Shown piece after piece: positions 17,740 to 27,080 of a stretch of 64,000 bases of DNA. The translations under genes and the position numbers were made by a program. Positions within the stretch are counted from its first letter, which is position 1. Every line of letters starts with the position of its first letter. Under the pieces are notes generated by a model, which searched no databases, was not told where the DNA came from, and saw only the letters and a program-made list of their open reading frames with translations. Origin of the DNA: Salinigranum rubrum (GTDB lineage: Archaea > Halobacteriota > Halobacteria > Halobacteriales > Haloferacaceae); assembly GCF_002906575.1 (NCBI RefSeq), contig NZ_CP026309.1, positions 1,674,001 through 1,738,000 of the forward strand, in the 5' to 3' direction.

Positions 17740-18915
17740 ATGACCCGCGACCTGAGCGCCCTCGACGACTGTCTCGCCGCGGTCGACGCCGACGGCTACC
17801 TCGTCGACGCCGACGGGACCGACTCGAACCAGCGGTACCTGTCGGGGTTCGACGCCCCGGACCCGTTCGTCACGCTCTACGTTCCCGGCGAGGGGATTCA
17901 CCTCCTCGTGTCGAGCCTCGAATACGGTCGCGCGACGAAGGTCGACGGCGTCGCGTCGGTCGCCCGCCTCGTCGACTACGACCACCGCGACAACGTCACG
18001 GAGCACGGGTCGGTCGCGGGCCGCGCCCGGACGGTCGCGACGTTCCTGGCCGACCACGCCGTCGGGAGCGCCGCCGTCCCGGCGGACTTCCCGCTCGGCG
18101 TGGCCGACGCGCTCCGCGAGACGGGCGTCGACGTGACGGCCGACCGCACGGACGTCGTCACGGGCGTTCGGGCGACGAAATCGGCGGAGGAGGTCGAGCA
18201 CGTCCGCGAGGCACAGCGGGCGAACGAGGCGGCGATGGCCGCCGCCGAGGAACTGATGCGGGAGGCGACGGTCGAAGCGGGGGTGCTCCACCACGACGGG
18301 GCGGTCCTGACGTCGGAACGGGTCAAAGAGGAGATCGAGGTGACGCTGCTGCGCCACGGCTGTGGGCTCGACGAGACCATCGTCGCCTGCGGCGCCGACG
18401 CCGCCGACCCTCACGACCGGGGGAGCGGGCCCCTGAGCGCCGACGAAGCGGTCATCGTCGACATCTTCCCGCGTTCGAAGGCGACGAAGTACCACGCGGA
18501 CATGACCCGGACGTTCTGCAAGGGCAACCCCTCCGCGGAGATGCGACGACGCTTCGACGTGACCGACGAGGCCCGCGAGGCCGCGCTCGCGGCGCTCGAA
18601 CCCGGCGTGACCGGCGCCGACGTCCACGACGCGGTCTGTGACGTTTACGAGGACGCCGGCTATCCGACGCTCCGGTCGGACCCGGAGACCGAGGTCGGCT
18701 TCATCCACTCGACGGGCCACGGCGTCGGTCTCGACGTTCACGAGCGCCCGCGTGTGAGCCCCGACGGCGAGGAACTCCGTCCGGGCCACGTCGTCACTAT
18801 CGAACCCGGGCTGTACGACCCGTCGGTGGGGGGCGTTCGAATCGAGGACCTCGTCGTCGTCACCGAGTCGGGGTACGAGAACCTGACCGACTACCCCGTC
18901 GAGTTCGTCCTCTGA
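17740..18915 (+). CDS. M24 family Xaa-Pro peptidase
   Basis: A 391-residue creatinase/prolidase-fold metallopeptidase. The C-terminal catalytic domain has the five metal ligands: Asp in VIVDIFPRS, Asp in HADMTRTF, His in [12 protein letters not shown], Glu in VTIEPGLYD, and Glu in [10 protein letters not shown]. The N-terminal creatinase-like domain spans about 1-150. Probable role: cleavage of peptides before or after proline in the cytoplasm. The 3' end overlaps the convergent gene at 18891 by 25 bases. Confidence 0.9.
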   Translation: MTRDLSALDDCLAAVDADGYLVDADGTDSNQRYLSGFDAPDPFVTLYVPGEGIHLLVSSLEYGRATKVDGVASVARLVDYDHRDNVTEHGSVAGRARTVATFLADHAVGSAAVPADFPLGVADALRETGVDVTADRTDVVTGVRATKSAEEVEHVREAQRANEAAMAAAEELMREATVEAGVLHHDGAVLTSERVKEEIEVTLLRHGCGLDETIVACGADAADPHDRGSGPLSADEAVIVDIFPRSKATKYHADMTRTFCKGNPSAEMRRRFDVTDEAREAALAALEPGVTGADVHDAVCDVYEDAGYPTLRSDPETEVGFIHSTGHGVGLDVHERPRVSPDGEELRPGHVVTIEPGLYDPSVGGVRIEDLVVVTESGYENLTDYPVEFVL

Positions 18916-19388
18916 CCGGCCTCGACCTCTGTCGGTGGACGGGCGTCCTCCCAGTCTTCGAGCAGCGTCCGCAGCCCCTCGATAGTCGAGGAGACGGGGA
19001 AACCCGCCGCCTGCCGAACCACGTAGTCGTCGTCGAGCAACAGCGCGTAGACGGTGTCCTCGCCGAGGAGGCCGAGCGACTGACGGAACTGACGCTTGTT
19101 CACCCGGAGGACGATCATCCGGTCGTGCTGGTCGGACGTGAGCAGGTCCGCCCGGCGCGTCCGGCCGATGAGCATCCGGCTCCGCCAGTCGACGACGAGC
19201 AGTTCGTAGTACTCGAAGTCGTCGTAGCGCGCCGCGAGTTGCTCGGCGACGGAGGACCACGGATCGACGAGAGACCGTTGTTGCCACTGGAAAGAGATGA
19301 CGAGCAACGTCGGGTCGCCCTCGAACCACCCGGGGAGCGGGAGGTGGTCTCCTTCGAGGTTCGAACCGGAGACCCGTGGGAACTTCAT
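18891..19388 (-). CDS. Uncharacterised protein, possibly thioredoxin-like fold
   Basis: A 165-residue acidic protein with LEGDHLPLPGWFEGDPTLLV followed by alternating strands and helices (YELLVVDWRSRMLIGR, YALLLDDDYVVRQAAGFP). The layout recalls ATP10/thioredoxin-like proteins, but there is no CxxC, so that is a guess. ATG at 19388, with an AT-rich promoter region just upstream (19410-19450). The last 25 bases overlap the M24 peptidase tail-to-tail. Function unknown. Confidence 0.65.
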   Translation of the reverse strand: MKFPRVSGSNLEGDHLPLPGWFEGDPTLLVISFQWQQRSLVDPWSSVAEQLAARYDDFEYYELLVVDWRSRMLIGRTRRADLLTSDQHDRMIVLRVNKRQFRQSLGLLGEDTVYALLLDDDYVVRQAAGFPVSSTIEGLRTLLEDWEDARPPTEVEAGQRTNSTG

Positions 19389-19573
19389 TGTCCCACACTC
19401 TCCGCGTCAACGGGTATAACTCATCGCCTCTTATTATCAGGATAGATTTTCATCGTCTGCCATCCGTCTGACGGCAGAGCCGAGTAATATGAATGTATCG
19501 TCATCTGGAGACGAACTGACGGTTCGAAACGCCGGTCGGTATCCTCTTCTCGCTCCCGGCCCTCGACCCGGAC

Positions 19574-20104
19574 GTGTCCCTGGTGGAACGACTCGCCCGA
19601 CTGTTCCGCGAACCGGCCGCAGCGGACGGTGTTCACGACCGACACGCGGCCGACGTGACCGACCAACCCGATTCGACCGATTCGACTGGCCCGACCGACT
19701 CGACCGGCTCGACTGATCCGGCCGACGCGTACCGCGGCGACGGCGGGAGCGAGGGCGGCGCATCGACCGCGACTCGCTCCCGAGCGGTCGCCGTCGTCGT
19801 CCAGGCTCCGCCCGCGGGCGTCCGACGGTACGAACTCACCGTTCGAGCCGACGCGCCCGTCGAGTCAGTCGACCCCGGCCTCCTGACGCGGCTCTTCGAG
19901 ACGTTCGACGAGGGGCGGGGTGTCGTCCGTGCGCGGGCGGTCGACGTCGACGGGCGAGGAGCGGAAATCGAAGCGACGCCGCTGTTTACCGTTCGGTTCG
20001 CGGAACCGGTCGACACCGAGACGGTCTCCGTCGACGGAACGCTCACCGGTCACGACGAGGAGCCCGTCCCGTGGTCGCGGGTCCGGCTCACGCCCGTGGA
20101 GTGA
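19574..20104 (+). CDS. Uncharacterised acidic protein with Thr/Ser/Asp-rich linker
   Basis: Begins at GTG 19574 with a short amphipathic helix (MSLVERLARLFREP). A repetitive linker about residues 30-55 follows, with repeated DSTDSTG/TDSTGST units. Then comes a domain of about 110 residues rich in beta strands (AVVVQAPPAGVRRYELTVRA, PLFTVRFAEPVDTETVSVDG). No family recognised. The linker DNA is a degenerate CGACTC-type repeat. It is followed by tyrA after about 100 bases. Confidence 0.6.
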   Translation: MSLVERLARLFREPAAADGVHDRHAADVTDQPDSTDSTGPTDSTGSTDPADAYRGDGGSEGGASTATRSRAVAVVVQAPPAGVRRYELTVRADAPVESVDPGLLTRLFETFDEGRGVVRARAVDVDGRGAEIEATPLFTVRFAEPVDTETVSVDGTLTGHDEEPVPWSRVRLTPVE

Positions 20105-20201
20105 GTCCCGTACTGCCGACTGTCGCCGCGCGGGGCAGCCGACGGTCTCAGCGGCGAACGCTTCCGAAGCCTTTTGCGACGGCCCGGGTTACGGTGGAGC
20201 G

Positions 20202-20999
20202 ATGAGACTGCTCGTCGTCGGCGCGGGGTCGATGGGTCGGTGGTTCGCCGACACCGTCGGGGCGCACGTCCCCGGAGACGTCGACGTCGCGTTCGCCGAC
20301 GCGGACCCGTCGGCCGCGGCGGCGGCGGCAGCGTCGCTCGACGTCCGGGACGTCCCGGTCGACGGCGACGAGCGCTTCGACGTCGTCTGCGTCGCCGTCC
20401 CCATCTCGGCCGTGGAGACGAGCATCGCCGAACAGGCGCGGCGCGCGCGGGACGGCATCGTCGACGTCTCGGGGGTGATGACCCCGCCGGTCGCGGCGAT
20501 GCGACGCGCGTTACCCGACGGCGAACGGGTCAGCCTCCACCCGCTGTTCGCCCCGTCGAACGCGCCCGGCACCGTCGCGAGCGTCGTCGACGCCGCGGGG
20601 CCGACGACCGACCGGATACAGGCCGCTCTCGAAGCGGCGGGGAACACCGTGTTCGATACCACCGCAGCAGAGCACGACCGGGCGATGGAGACGGTCCAGT
20701 CCAGCGCCCACGCGGCCGTTCTCGCGTACGCGCTCGCCGCGAACGAGGTCCGCCCGGAGTTCCACACGCCGGTGTCGGCCGCCCTCGCCGAGGCCGTCGA
20801 GATGGTCACGGGGGGCACCCCGCGCGTCTACCGCGAGATACAGGAGACGTTCGACGGGGCCGACCGCGTCGCGGAGGCGGCCGCCCGTCTCGCCGCGGCC
20901 GAGGGTGCGGAGTTCGACGACCTGTACCGCGAGGCGAGCGCGGGGCTGTCGGGTGAGGACGAGGTCGAAGAGAGGGACGTGGGGGAGGAGACGCCGTGA
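20202..20999 (+). CDS. tyrA: Prephenate dehydrogenase
   Basis: NAD(P)-dependent oxidative decarboxylation of prephenate to 4-hydroxyphenylpyruvate in tyrosine synthesis. A 265-residue protein with the Rossmann start RLLVVGAGSMGRWFADTVG. It also has the VPISAVETSI / DVSGVMTPPVAAMRR segment and the substrate-site HPLFAPSNAP, characteristic of the TyrA family; no chorismate mutase or ACT domain is fused. Its stop overlaps the GTG start of the next gene (GTGA), so the two are probably translated together. Confidence 0.88.
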   Translation: MRLLVVGAGSMGRWFADTVGAHVPGDVDVAFADADPSAAAAAAASLDVRDVPVDGDERFDVVCVAVPISAVETSIAEQARRARDGIVDVSGVMTPPVAAMRRALPDGERVSLHPLFAPSNAPGTVASVVDAAGPTTDRIQAALEAAGNTVFDTTAAEHDRAMETVQSSAHAAVLAYALAANEVRPEFHTPVSAALAEAVEMVTGGTPRVYREIQETFDGADRVAEAAARLAAAEGAEFDDLYREASAGLSGEDEVEERDVGEETP

Positions 21000-22411
21000 C
21001 CGACCGCGAGGGCATCCGTTCGAACGCGAAGTACCTCCGGAACGTCCGCCCCATCGACCCCGACGAGATTCACGAGTACGTCGAGGGGACGCCCCACCCC
21101 GCCGTCGTCAGGCGGATTCTCCGAGAGGAGGCGGTCGGTCTCGGCCTCGTCGAGCGGGAGGACGGCACGTTCGTCCCCGCCCCCGAACGGGTCGTCACCG
21201 GCGGCTGGAGTCCCGAGGCCTTCCCCGACCGCTACGCGAACGCCTTCGAGGACCTGCTGATCGAGCGATACGGCCTCGGCTGGCACGAGGGCGAGTCGGG
21301 CGCACGGCTGCGCGAGACCGTTCGTCGGCTGAAGGAGCGCTACTACCGCCAGCACCCCGTCGAGTACGACGAGGTGGTCGCGCTCGCGTACGGCCTCTAC
21401 CACCTCCCCGACTACTACGCGAGCGTCGGCTACGTTCTGGACACGCTGACCGAGCGCGACCTGCTGACGACACCCCTTCGCGTCCTCGACGTCGGCGCGG
21501 GGACGGGAGGGCCGGCGCTCGGCCTCCACGACTTCCTCCCCGCGGAGGCGCTGGTCGACTACCACGCCGTCGAGCCGAGCGCCTCCGCCGCGGTTCTCGA
21601 CCACCTCCTCGCGGAGACGGGCCGGAACTTCCACCCGACCGTCCACCGGTCGCGAATCGAGGACCTGGACCTCGACGCGCTCGCCGGGGACGAGGGCAAG
21701 CCGTTCGACCTCCTCCTGTTCTCGAACGTCCTCAGCGAACTGGACGACCCGAGTGGGGTGGTCGAGTCGTCCCTGTCGACGCTCGCAGACGACGGCGCGG
21801 TCGTCGCACTCGAACCCGCGGACCTCAACACGGCGACGACGCTTCGAGAGGTGGAACGTGCGGTCGTCGCCCGGACGGGCGCGACGGTGTACGCGCCGAC
21901 GCTTCGGCTGTGGCCCGACGCCGAACCGACCGACCGCGGCTGGTCGTTCGACGTGCGGTCGGACATCGAGAGACCGCCGTTCCAGTCGCGACTCGCGGCC
22001 GACGCCGACGACGGGGAGGCGTTCGTCAACACGACGGTCCAGTTCGCCTACGCCGTGTTGCGTCCGGACGGGGTGCGCCGGAGCGACGTCCGGGCGAACC
22101 CGACGCGCCACGCGAAGATGGCCGACCTCGACCGTCATGTCACCGAGCGCATCGACCTCCTCGCGGTCAAACTGAGCCACGACCTGACCGACGACGCCGA
22201 CGCCAACCCGCTGTTCAAACTCGGTGACGGCAGCGAGGACACGGGCGTCTTCGGCGTCCTCACTCGCCGGACGTCGCTCAACGAGGCGCTCGAAACCGCT
22301 CCTTACGGCTCCGTCCTCCGATTCGAGCAGGCCCTCGCGCTCTGGAACGACGACGAGGGGGCGTACAACCTCGTCGTCGACGACGCGACTATCGTCGATT
22401 TCCTCGGGTGA
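20996..22411 (+). CDS. Rsm22-family SAM-dependent methyltransferase
   Basis: A 471-residue protein with a central SAM-binding site (LRVLDVGAGTGGPALGLHDF near residues 160-180; acidic strand-2 end HAVEPSASA). It resembles the Rsm22 family, linked in eukaryotes to small mitochondrial ribosomal subunit assembly. An N-terminal helical domain (about 1-140) carries SNAKYLRNVRPIDPDEIHEY. The GTG start overlaps the tyrA stop by 4 bases, an unexpected coupling of ribosome-type and tyrosine-synthesis genes. Substrate unproven. Confidence 0.75.
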   Translation: MTDREGIRSNAKYLRNVRPIDPDEIHEYVEGTPHPAVVRRILREEAVGLGLVEREDGTFVPAPERVVTGGWSPEAFPDRYANAFEDLLIERYGLGWHEGESGARLRETVRRLKERYYRQHPVEYDEVVALAYGLYHLPDYYASVGYVLDTLTERDLLTTPLRVLDVGAGTGGPALGLHDFLPAEALVDYHAVEPSASAAVLDHLLAETGRNFHPTVHRSRIEDLDLDALAGDEGKPFDLLLFSNVLSELDDPSGVVESSLSTLADDGAVVALEPADLNTATTLREVERAVVARTGATVYAPTLRLWPDAEPTDRGWSFDVRSDIERPPFQSRLAADADDGEAFVNTTVQFAYAVLRPDGVRRSDVRANPTRHAKMADLDRHVTERIDLLAVKLSHDLTDDADANPLFKLGDGSEDTGVFGVLTRRTSLNEALETAPYGSVLRFEQALALWNDDEGAYNLVVDDATIVDFLG

Positions 22412-22557
22412 GCGTCGACACTCCCTGTTCTCGAACTTGCGACTCGGATACTGAACTGCTCCCACACGACGACAGGGCGGTTCAGTTCGACGGAGTGGGT
22501 TATCAACATGGATAAATTCGCCGATAGGGTTAACCACACCCGGCGAAAGACCGGAGT

Positions 22558-23577
22558 ATGCACCGGCGCGCGTTCCTCGTTGCCGTCGCCGGACTCTCCG
22601 GTTGCACCGGTCTCGTCGGGAATCCGCTCGGAGGCGCTTCCGAGCCGACGGGCGGCTCGGAGGGCTCCGGCGGCTCCACCTCCGGTGGCGGTTCGTCCGA
22701 GACCCCGGTCCCCGAATCCGAGGGCTCGTCGGACGCCGAGTCGGCGGGCACCCCGGCCGGAGAGCCCACACCCACCGCCGGCGAGCTTCGCAGGATGAGC
22801 GTGCCGGACCTCCTCGCGCTGTCGCGCGAGCAACTCTCGCGTGCCGTCGAGGCGTACAGCGGTACCGGTCGGGACGGTTCGCTCACCGACGTCACGGCCG
22901 CGACCGACACGTTCGACCCCGACCCCGTCGTCGACCACCTGTACCGCGCTCGTCGGGCGTACGAGGCGGCCGACCGGCAGGGGCTGTCGGCCGAGATCGA
23001 AGACGAAATCTCACAACTCGGGCGCGTCGAGGAGTTCCTCCGGCTCAGCATCGACGCGCAGGTCCTGCTCATCGAGGCGCACAACGACCTCGAAGGGGTC
23101 GTCACCGCCATCGAGTTCGTCGACCCCGAGAGCGCCCGCTCGCTCACCGACCGGGCCGGCACTCGTCAGGAACGGACAGAGGGGACCGTCAGCGATCTCT
23201 CGAACGTCCGGTACGAACGGTCGGTGACCGTCGTCGACGCGCTCTCGTCCGAGGCGTACCTGGCCAAACGGGACCAGCTTAGAGCCGAGGCGGACGTCCT
23301 GGCGGACGTCGACGAGGGCCTCTCGTCGGTGGTCGAGGGCGTCCGACTCTTCGCACGGGCGCGAGGCCGTCGCCAGAGTGGCTCGCCGTACGTCGCCGCC
23401 GAACTCGGCAGGGACGCCGAGACGGCCTTTTCGCGCGGTGCCAAGGCGCTCAGGGACGTGGGAAGTCGGATCCCCGCGCGGGCGCAGGGCTTCGGCGGGG
23501 TCGTGGCGGCGCTCCGGACGGCTGCCGACGACAAGCGCGACGAGGCACGGGCGTTCTACCGGGACATCGAGCGTTAA
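22558..23577 (+). CDS. Predicted lipoprotein, paralogue of the 47.2-kb lipoprotein
   Basis: A 339-residue exported protein. The start MHRRAFLVAVAGLSGCTG has a twin-Arg and a lipobox (LSGC), consistent with Tat export and lipid anchoring. A Gly/Ser/Pro/Thr-rich spacer follows to about residue 75, then an all-helical domain. The segment VEEFLRLSIDAQVLLIEAH matches RRFLRLSIDVQPRLIAAF in the 47230-48252 protein, and both have an AVxAY(S/T)G repeat region before it. Function unknown. Single-gene unit; surE begins 59 bases downstream. Confidence 0.8.
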   Translation: MHRRAFLVAVAGLSGCTGLVGNPLGGASEPTGGSEGSGGSTSGGGSSETPVPESEGSSDAESAGTPAGEPTPTAGELRRMSVPDLLALSREQLSRAVEAYSGTGRDGSLTDVTAATDTFDPDPVVDHLYRARRAYEAADRQGLSAEIEDEISQLGRVEEFLRLSIDAQVLLIEAHNDLEGVVTAIEFVDPESARSLTDRAGTRQERTEGTVSDLSNVRYERSVTVVDALSSEAYLAKRDQLRAEADVLADVDEGLSSVVEGVRLFARARGRRQSGSPYVAAELGRDAETAFSRGAKALRDVGSRIPARAQGFGGVVAALRTAADDKRDEARAFYRDIER

Positions 23578-23636
23578 CCTGAACCTCGAACTGTCGCAAA
23601 CGGTGTGTTTTTGCTCGGTCCATCGATGTGTGGGGT

Positions 23637-24413
23637 ATGAAGGTTCTCCTGACGAACGACGACGGCATCGACAGCGTCGGCTTCCGTGCGCTGTACGACG
23701 CGCTGTCGCCGGTCGCGGACGTGACCGCGGTCGCTCCCGCCGAGGACAAAAGCGCCATCGGTCGACAGCTGTCGGCGGACGTACTCGTCGAGGAGCGCCC
23801 GCTCGGGTACGCCGTCCACGGGACGCCCGCGGACTGTACGATCGTCGGGCTGGAGTCGCTCTGTCCCGACGTCGACATGGTCGTCGCGGGCTGTAACAAG
23901 GGCGCGAACCTCGGCGCGTACGTCCTCGGTCGCTCCGGGACCGTCTCCGCGGCGGTCGAGGCGGCCTTCTTCGACGTGCCCGCCATCGCCGTCTCGCTGT
24001 ACGTCCCTGACAGCGACGAGCCGTGGGCAGAAGTCGCGACCGACCCCGAGGACTTCCGCCCGGCGACCGACCCTGCGACGTATCTGGTCGAGCACGCTCT
24101 CGACGCGGGCGTCTTCGAACGGGCCGAGTACCTGAACCTCAACGCTCCGCTCGGTGCCGACGCGGACGCCGAGATGCGGGTCACCGAGCCGTCGACGATG
24201 TACGACATGACCGCGCGACCGAACGGCGACGACCGCTTCACCCTCCACGACCGGGTGTGGGAGCGCATGCGCGCGGACGACCTACCCGACCCCGAGGGGA
24301 CCGACCGCCGCGCCGTCGTCGAGGGTCACGTGAGCGTCTCGCCGCTCCTCGCTCCGCACCCCACCAGACACCACGAGGCGCTCGACGGCCTCGCGGCGAC
24401 GTACCGGGACTGA
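23637..24413 (+). CDS. surE: 5'/3'-nucleotidase SurE
   Basis: A 258-residue phosphatase for nucleoside monophosphates. The metal-binding start VLLTNDDGIDSVGF has the paired aspartates. Next come VAPAEDKSAIGRQL, GTPADCTIVGLESL, and the conserved VAGCNKGANLGAYVLGRSGT, where many homologues read SGxNxGxN. I prefer the ATG at 23637 to an upstream in-frame ATG at 23628 because MKVLLTNDDG is the usual family start. The next gene begins 1 base after its stop. Confidence 0.93.
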   Translation: MKVLLTNDDGIDSVGFRALYDALSPVADVTAVAPAEDKSAIGRQLSADVLVEERPLGYAVHGTPADCTIVGLESLCPDVDMVVAGCNKGANLGAYVLGRSGTVSAAVEAAFFDVPAIAVSLYVPDSDEPWAEVATDPEDFRPATDPATYLVEHALDAGVFERAEYLNLNAPLGADADAEMRVTEPSTMYDMTARPNGDDRFTLHDRVWERMRADDLPDPEGTDRRAVVEGHVSVSPLLAPHPTRHHEALDGLAATYRD

Positions 24414-24414
24414 G

Positions 24415-25005
24415 ATGGACGCCACACTCCGACCGGCACGACCGGCCGACGCCGCGGCAATCCGGCGCATCTACGCGCCGTACGTCGAGGAGACGGCGGT
24501 TTCGTTCGCCACCGCGCCGCCCTCGGTGGAAGACCTCGAAACGAAAGTCGAGAAGACGCGCTCGCAGTACCCGTGGCTCGTGGCCGAGCGAGAGAGCGAG
24601 CGGGAGGACGGGGTCGTCGGCTACGCGTACGCCGGGGCGCTTCGGGAGCGCGACGCGTATCAGTGGACCGCCGAACTCTCCGTCTACGTCGCAGAGACGG
24701 CCCAGAGAGAGGGCCTCGGCCGGCGGCTGTACGAGGCGCTCCTCGCGTTCCTCGAACGACAGGGGTACGCCAGCGCCTACGGCGTCGTCACGCTCCCGAA
24801 CCCGGCGAGCGTCGCCCTCCACGAGTCGCTCGGTTTCGAGCGCGTCGGCCTGTTCGACGACGTCGGCTACAAACACGGCGCGTGGCACGACGTCGGCTGG
24901 TGGCGGCGCCGCCTCCCGGAACCGGCCGCACCGGACCCGCCGGTGCCGTTCTCGGCCCTTCCCGACGAGGACGTCGCGGACGCGCTCGTCCGGTACTCCG
25001 GGTAG
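24415..25005 (+). CDS. GNAT N-acetyltransferase (phosphinothricin acetyltransferase-like)
   Basis: A 196-residue acetyl-CoA-dependent N-acetyltransferase of the Pat/MnaT type. Starts TLRPARPADAAAIRRIYAPY, then ETAVSFATAPP (family-typical), the CoA pyrophosphate loop region QREGLGRRLYEALLAFLE, and NPASVALHESLGFERVGLF. Substrates of relatives include methionine analogues and phosphinothricin; here it is unknown. It directly follows surE and is probably co-transcribed. Confidence 0.85.
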   Translation: MDATLRPARPADAAAIRRIYAPYVEETAVSFATAPPSVEDLETKVEKTRSQYPWLVAERESEREDGVVGYAYAGALRERDAYQWTAELSVYVAETAQREGLGRRLYEALLAFLERQGYASAYGVVTLPNPASVALHESLGFERVGLFDDVGYKHGAWHDVGWWRRRLPEPAAPDPPVPFSALPDEDVADALVRYSG

Positions 25006-25053
25006 TCTGTCGGGAGACGGCCGAGGACAGGGAGTCGTCGACGGCGTCGCGAA

Positions 25054-25611
25054 TCAGTCGAGTTCCTTCACGACCGTCGCGGGGTTTCCCTGCACGACCA
25101 CGTCGTCCGGGACGTCGTTCGTGACGACGGCGCCCGAGGCGACGACGGCGCGGTCGCCGACCGTCACCCCAGGGTTGAGCACGGCCCGGCCGCCGATCCA
25201 GACGTCGTCGCCGACTTCGACCGCCTTCCCGTACTCCGGCCCCTCGATTCGGGCCGCAGCGTCGAGCGGATGCGTCGCGGTGTAGACGTGGACGCCCGGT
25301 CCGAGGAGACAGTTCCGTCCCACGTCGATGCGGCAGACGTCGAGGAAGACGCAGTCGAAGTTCGCGTAGAAGCCGTCGTCGACGTGGACGTTGTAGCCGT
25401 AGTCACAGCGGACGGGTGGCTCGACCGCGACGTTCTCGCCGACGGTCCCGAACAGTTCGCCGAGGAGCGCCTCGCGCCGCTCGTGTTGGTCGGGGTCGGT
25501 GTCGTTGTACCACTGGGTGAGCGCGCGGGCCGCCTCGCGGTCGGCGACGAGTTCCGGGTCGGACGCGTCGTACAACTCGCCGGCGAGCATCTTCTCCTTC
25601 TCGCTCTGCAC
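25054..25611 (-). CDS. Maltose/galactoside O-acetyltransferase-like protein
   Basis: Left-handed beta-helix acetyltransferase of the Maa/NodL/LacA group, 185 residues. The N-terminal Mac domain starts KEKMLAGELYDASDPELVAD, then hexapeptide repeats, the catalytic-histidine segment VYTATHPLDAAAR, and the CoA-binding end DDVWIGGRAVLNPGVTVGDR. Likely acetylates a sugar. Convergent with the GNAT gene; the CNNM-like gene ends 47 bases upstream of its start. Confidence 0.9.
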   Translation of the reverse strand: MQSEKEKMLAGELYDASDPELVADREAARALTQWYNDTDPDQHERREALLGELFGTVGENVAVEPPVRCDYGYNVHVDDGFYANFDCVFLDVCRIDVGRNCLLGPGVHVYTATHPLDAAARIEGPEYGKAVEVGDDVWIGGRAVLNPGVTVGDRAVVASGAVVTNDVPDDVVVQGNPATVVKELD

Positions 25612-25658
25612 GCTTTTGGCGTCGCGTCCGCCGGATAAAAGCCCGTTGTCGGCGTCGG

Positions 25659-26759
25659 TTACGACTCCTCCGTTTCGTCGAGGGGGTCCTCCAGTTCGCC
25701 GGTGATCTCCTCGAACGCGTCGGTCGCCGTGACCAGCCCCACCGTCTCCCCCTCGTCGACGACGACGGCGAGTTCCTGCTGTTCCTCCTGAAACCGGTCG
25801 ATGAGGTCGCTCACCGGGAGGTCCGGCGAAACGGTCATCGGCGGCGCTGCGATGTCCGCGAACGCCTGCTCGCCGCGTTCGAGGTCGTCGAGGTGCGTCA
25901 TCAGCGACGGGACGTAGACGGTGCCGACCACCTCGTCGATACTCTCGCCCACGAGCGGGAACCGGGTGTGTGGCGTCTCCCGGATCAACTCGAAGTTCTC
26001 GCTGGTGGATCGGGTGGTGGAGATGGTCACCATCTCCTCGGCGGGGACCATGATGTCCGCCGTCTGGATCTGGTCGATGGCGAGGGCGTTCATCACCTCA
26101 CGACGGCGCTCCGGCGGGACGTCGAGCGTCGTCAGCACGCTCCCCATCTGACTCAGGAGTTCACCGCGCGTCGCCGCCTCTCCCCCTTCTTCGAGTTCCT
26201 CCTCGGCCCACGACCGGGTAATCTCGACGCCGAGCAGCGACAGCAGCGCCTTCGCCGTCCAGTCGGCCAGTCGGATGACCGGCGAGAGGATCCGCGTCCA
26301 CCAGTAGAGGATGGGCGCGCCGTACTTCGCGATGGTCTTCGTCCGCTCGATGCCGAGGTACGTCGGCGCCTGCTCGCCGATGGTGAGGTGGAGGAGGTTG
26401 ATGACCGCGAGGGAGGCGACCGCCGCGAGCGCGGAGTGACCGCCCTCTCCGCCACCCCCGAGCAGGCCGTCGACGCCGAGTGCCGTGAGCGCGGGGTCGA
26501 GGACGGCCGTGAGCGCCGGTTCGGCCGCGACACCGAGGCCGACGCTGCAGATGGTGATCCCCAGTTGACAGCCCGAGAGGTATATCTCCAGGCGTTCCGT
26601 CATGTCCCAGGCCCGTTCGAGCCCTGCGGACCCCTGGAACTCGTCTTCGGTGAACTGCCGGACGCGTGTCATCGCGAACTCGATGGTGACGAAGTAGCCG
26701 TTCCCGAGGAGGAGGACGAGCCCCGCGACGAGGCGGACGAGTGTAGCTGTGGTGACCAT
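25659..26759 (-). CDS. CNNM/CorC-type membrane protein (DUF21 plus CBS pair)
   Basis: A 366-residue protein: N-terminal DUF21 membrane domain with three or four helices (about 5-30, 60-85, 105-130 and 140-165; start VRLVAGLVLLLGNGYFVTIE), then a cytoplasmic CBS pair (IMVPAEEMVTISTTRSTSE; SPDLPVSDLIDRFQEEQQEL). Bacterial and eukaryotic relatives act in Mg2+ export or homeostasis. The usual C-terminal CorC_HlyC domain is absent, so it is the short form. An AT-rich element 250-280 bases upstream may be its promoter. Confidence 0.88.
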   Translation of the reverse strand: MVTTATLVRLVAGLVLLLGNGYFVTIEFAMTRVRQFTEDEFQGSAGLERAWDMTERLEIYLSGCQLGITICSVGLGVAAEPALTAVLDPALTALGVDGLLGGGGEGGHSALAAVASLAVINLLHLTIGEQAPTYLGIERTKTIAKYGAPILYWWTRILSPVIRLADWTAKALLSLLGVEITRSWAEEELEEGGEAATRGELLSQMGSVLTTLDVPPERRREVMNALAIDQIQTADIMVPAEEMVTISTTRSTSENFELIRETPHTRFPLVGESIDEVVGTVYVPSLMTHLDDLERGEQAFADIAAPPMTVSPDLPVSDLIDRFQEEQQELAVVVDEGETVGLVTATDAFEEITGELEDPLDETEES

Positions 26760-27080
26760 TTACCATGTCGTCCGAGTCATGCGACGGTGATAAAACCGCT
26801 CTCTCGGAGAACGGGCACACGGCGGTCGTCGCGGTGACGCACCCCCTCCTCGGTCGAGCGTGTCCGTGGACGCTGACTCGCCGAGACGTCGACGGTTCTC
26901 GGTTCCGGACCCCGCTCGGTCGACGGCGTCGAATCCGGTTCTCAGCTGAGAGCCATCTCCGTTCGAGTTCGCCGACCGCTCGTTCGCCATCGAGTGGTCA
27001 GTCGGACGTTGTATATCAATGATATTATAAATACGGCCGTGGATCGCCGACTGCCCGACGCTTCCTGGGACGCTTCGAAC
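26760..27080. other. Intergenic region with an AT-rich element
   Basis: About 320 bases between two minus-strand genes. The stretch 27010-27043 is strongly AT-rich (TATATCAATGATATTATAAA) and, read on the minus strand, resembles a promoter. A 76-codon open frame (26990 to 26760) lies between it and the CNNM-like start, but its composition is not haloarchaeal. A long 5' leader is more likely than a gene. Confidence 0.4.

Noticed and set aside
26760-26990. A 76-codon minus-strand frame just upstream of the CNNM-like gene, behind an AT-rich promoter-like element
   Set aside because: The protein is rich in Arg, Ser and Gly without acidic bias, and resembles nothing. A long leader for the downstream gene is more likely.
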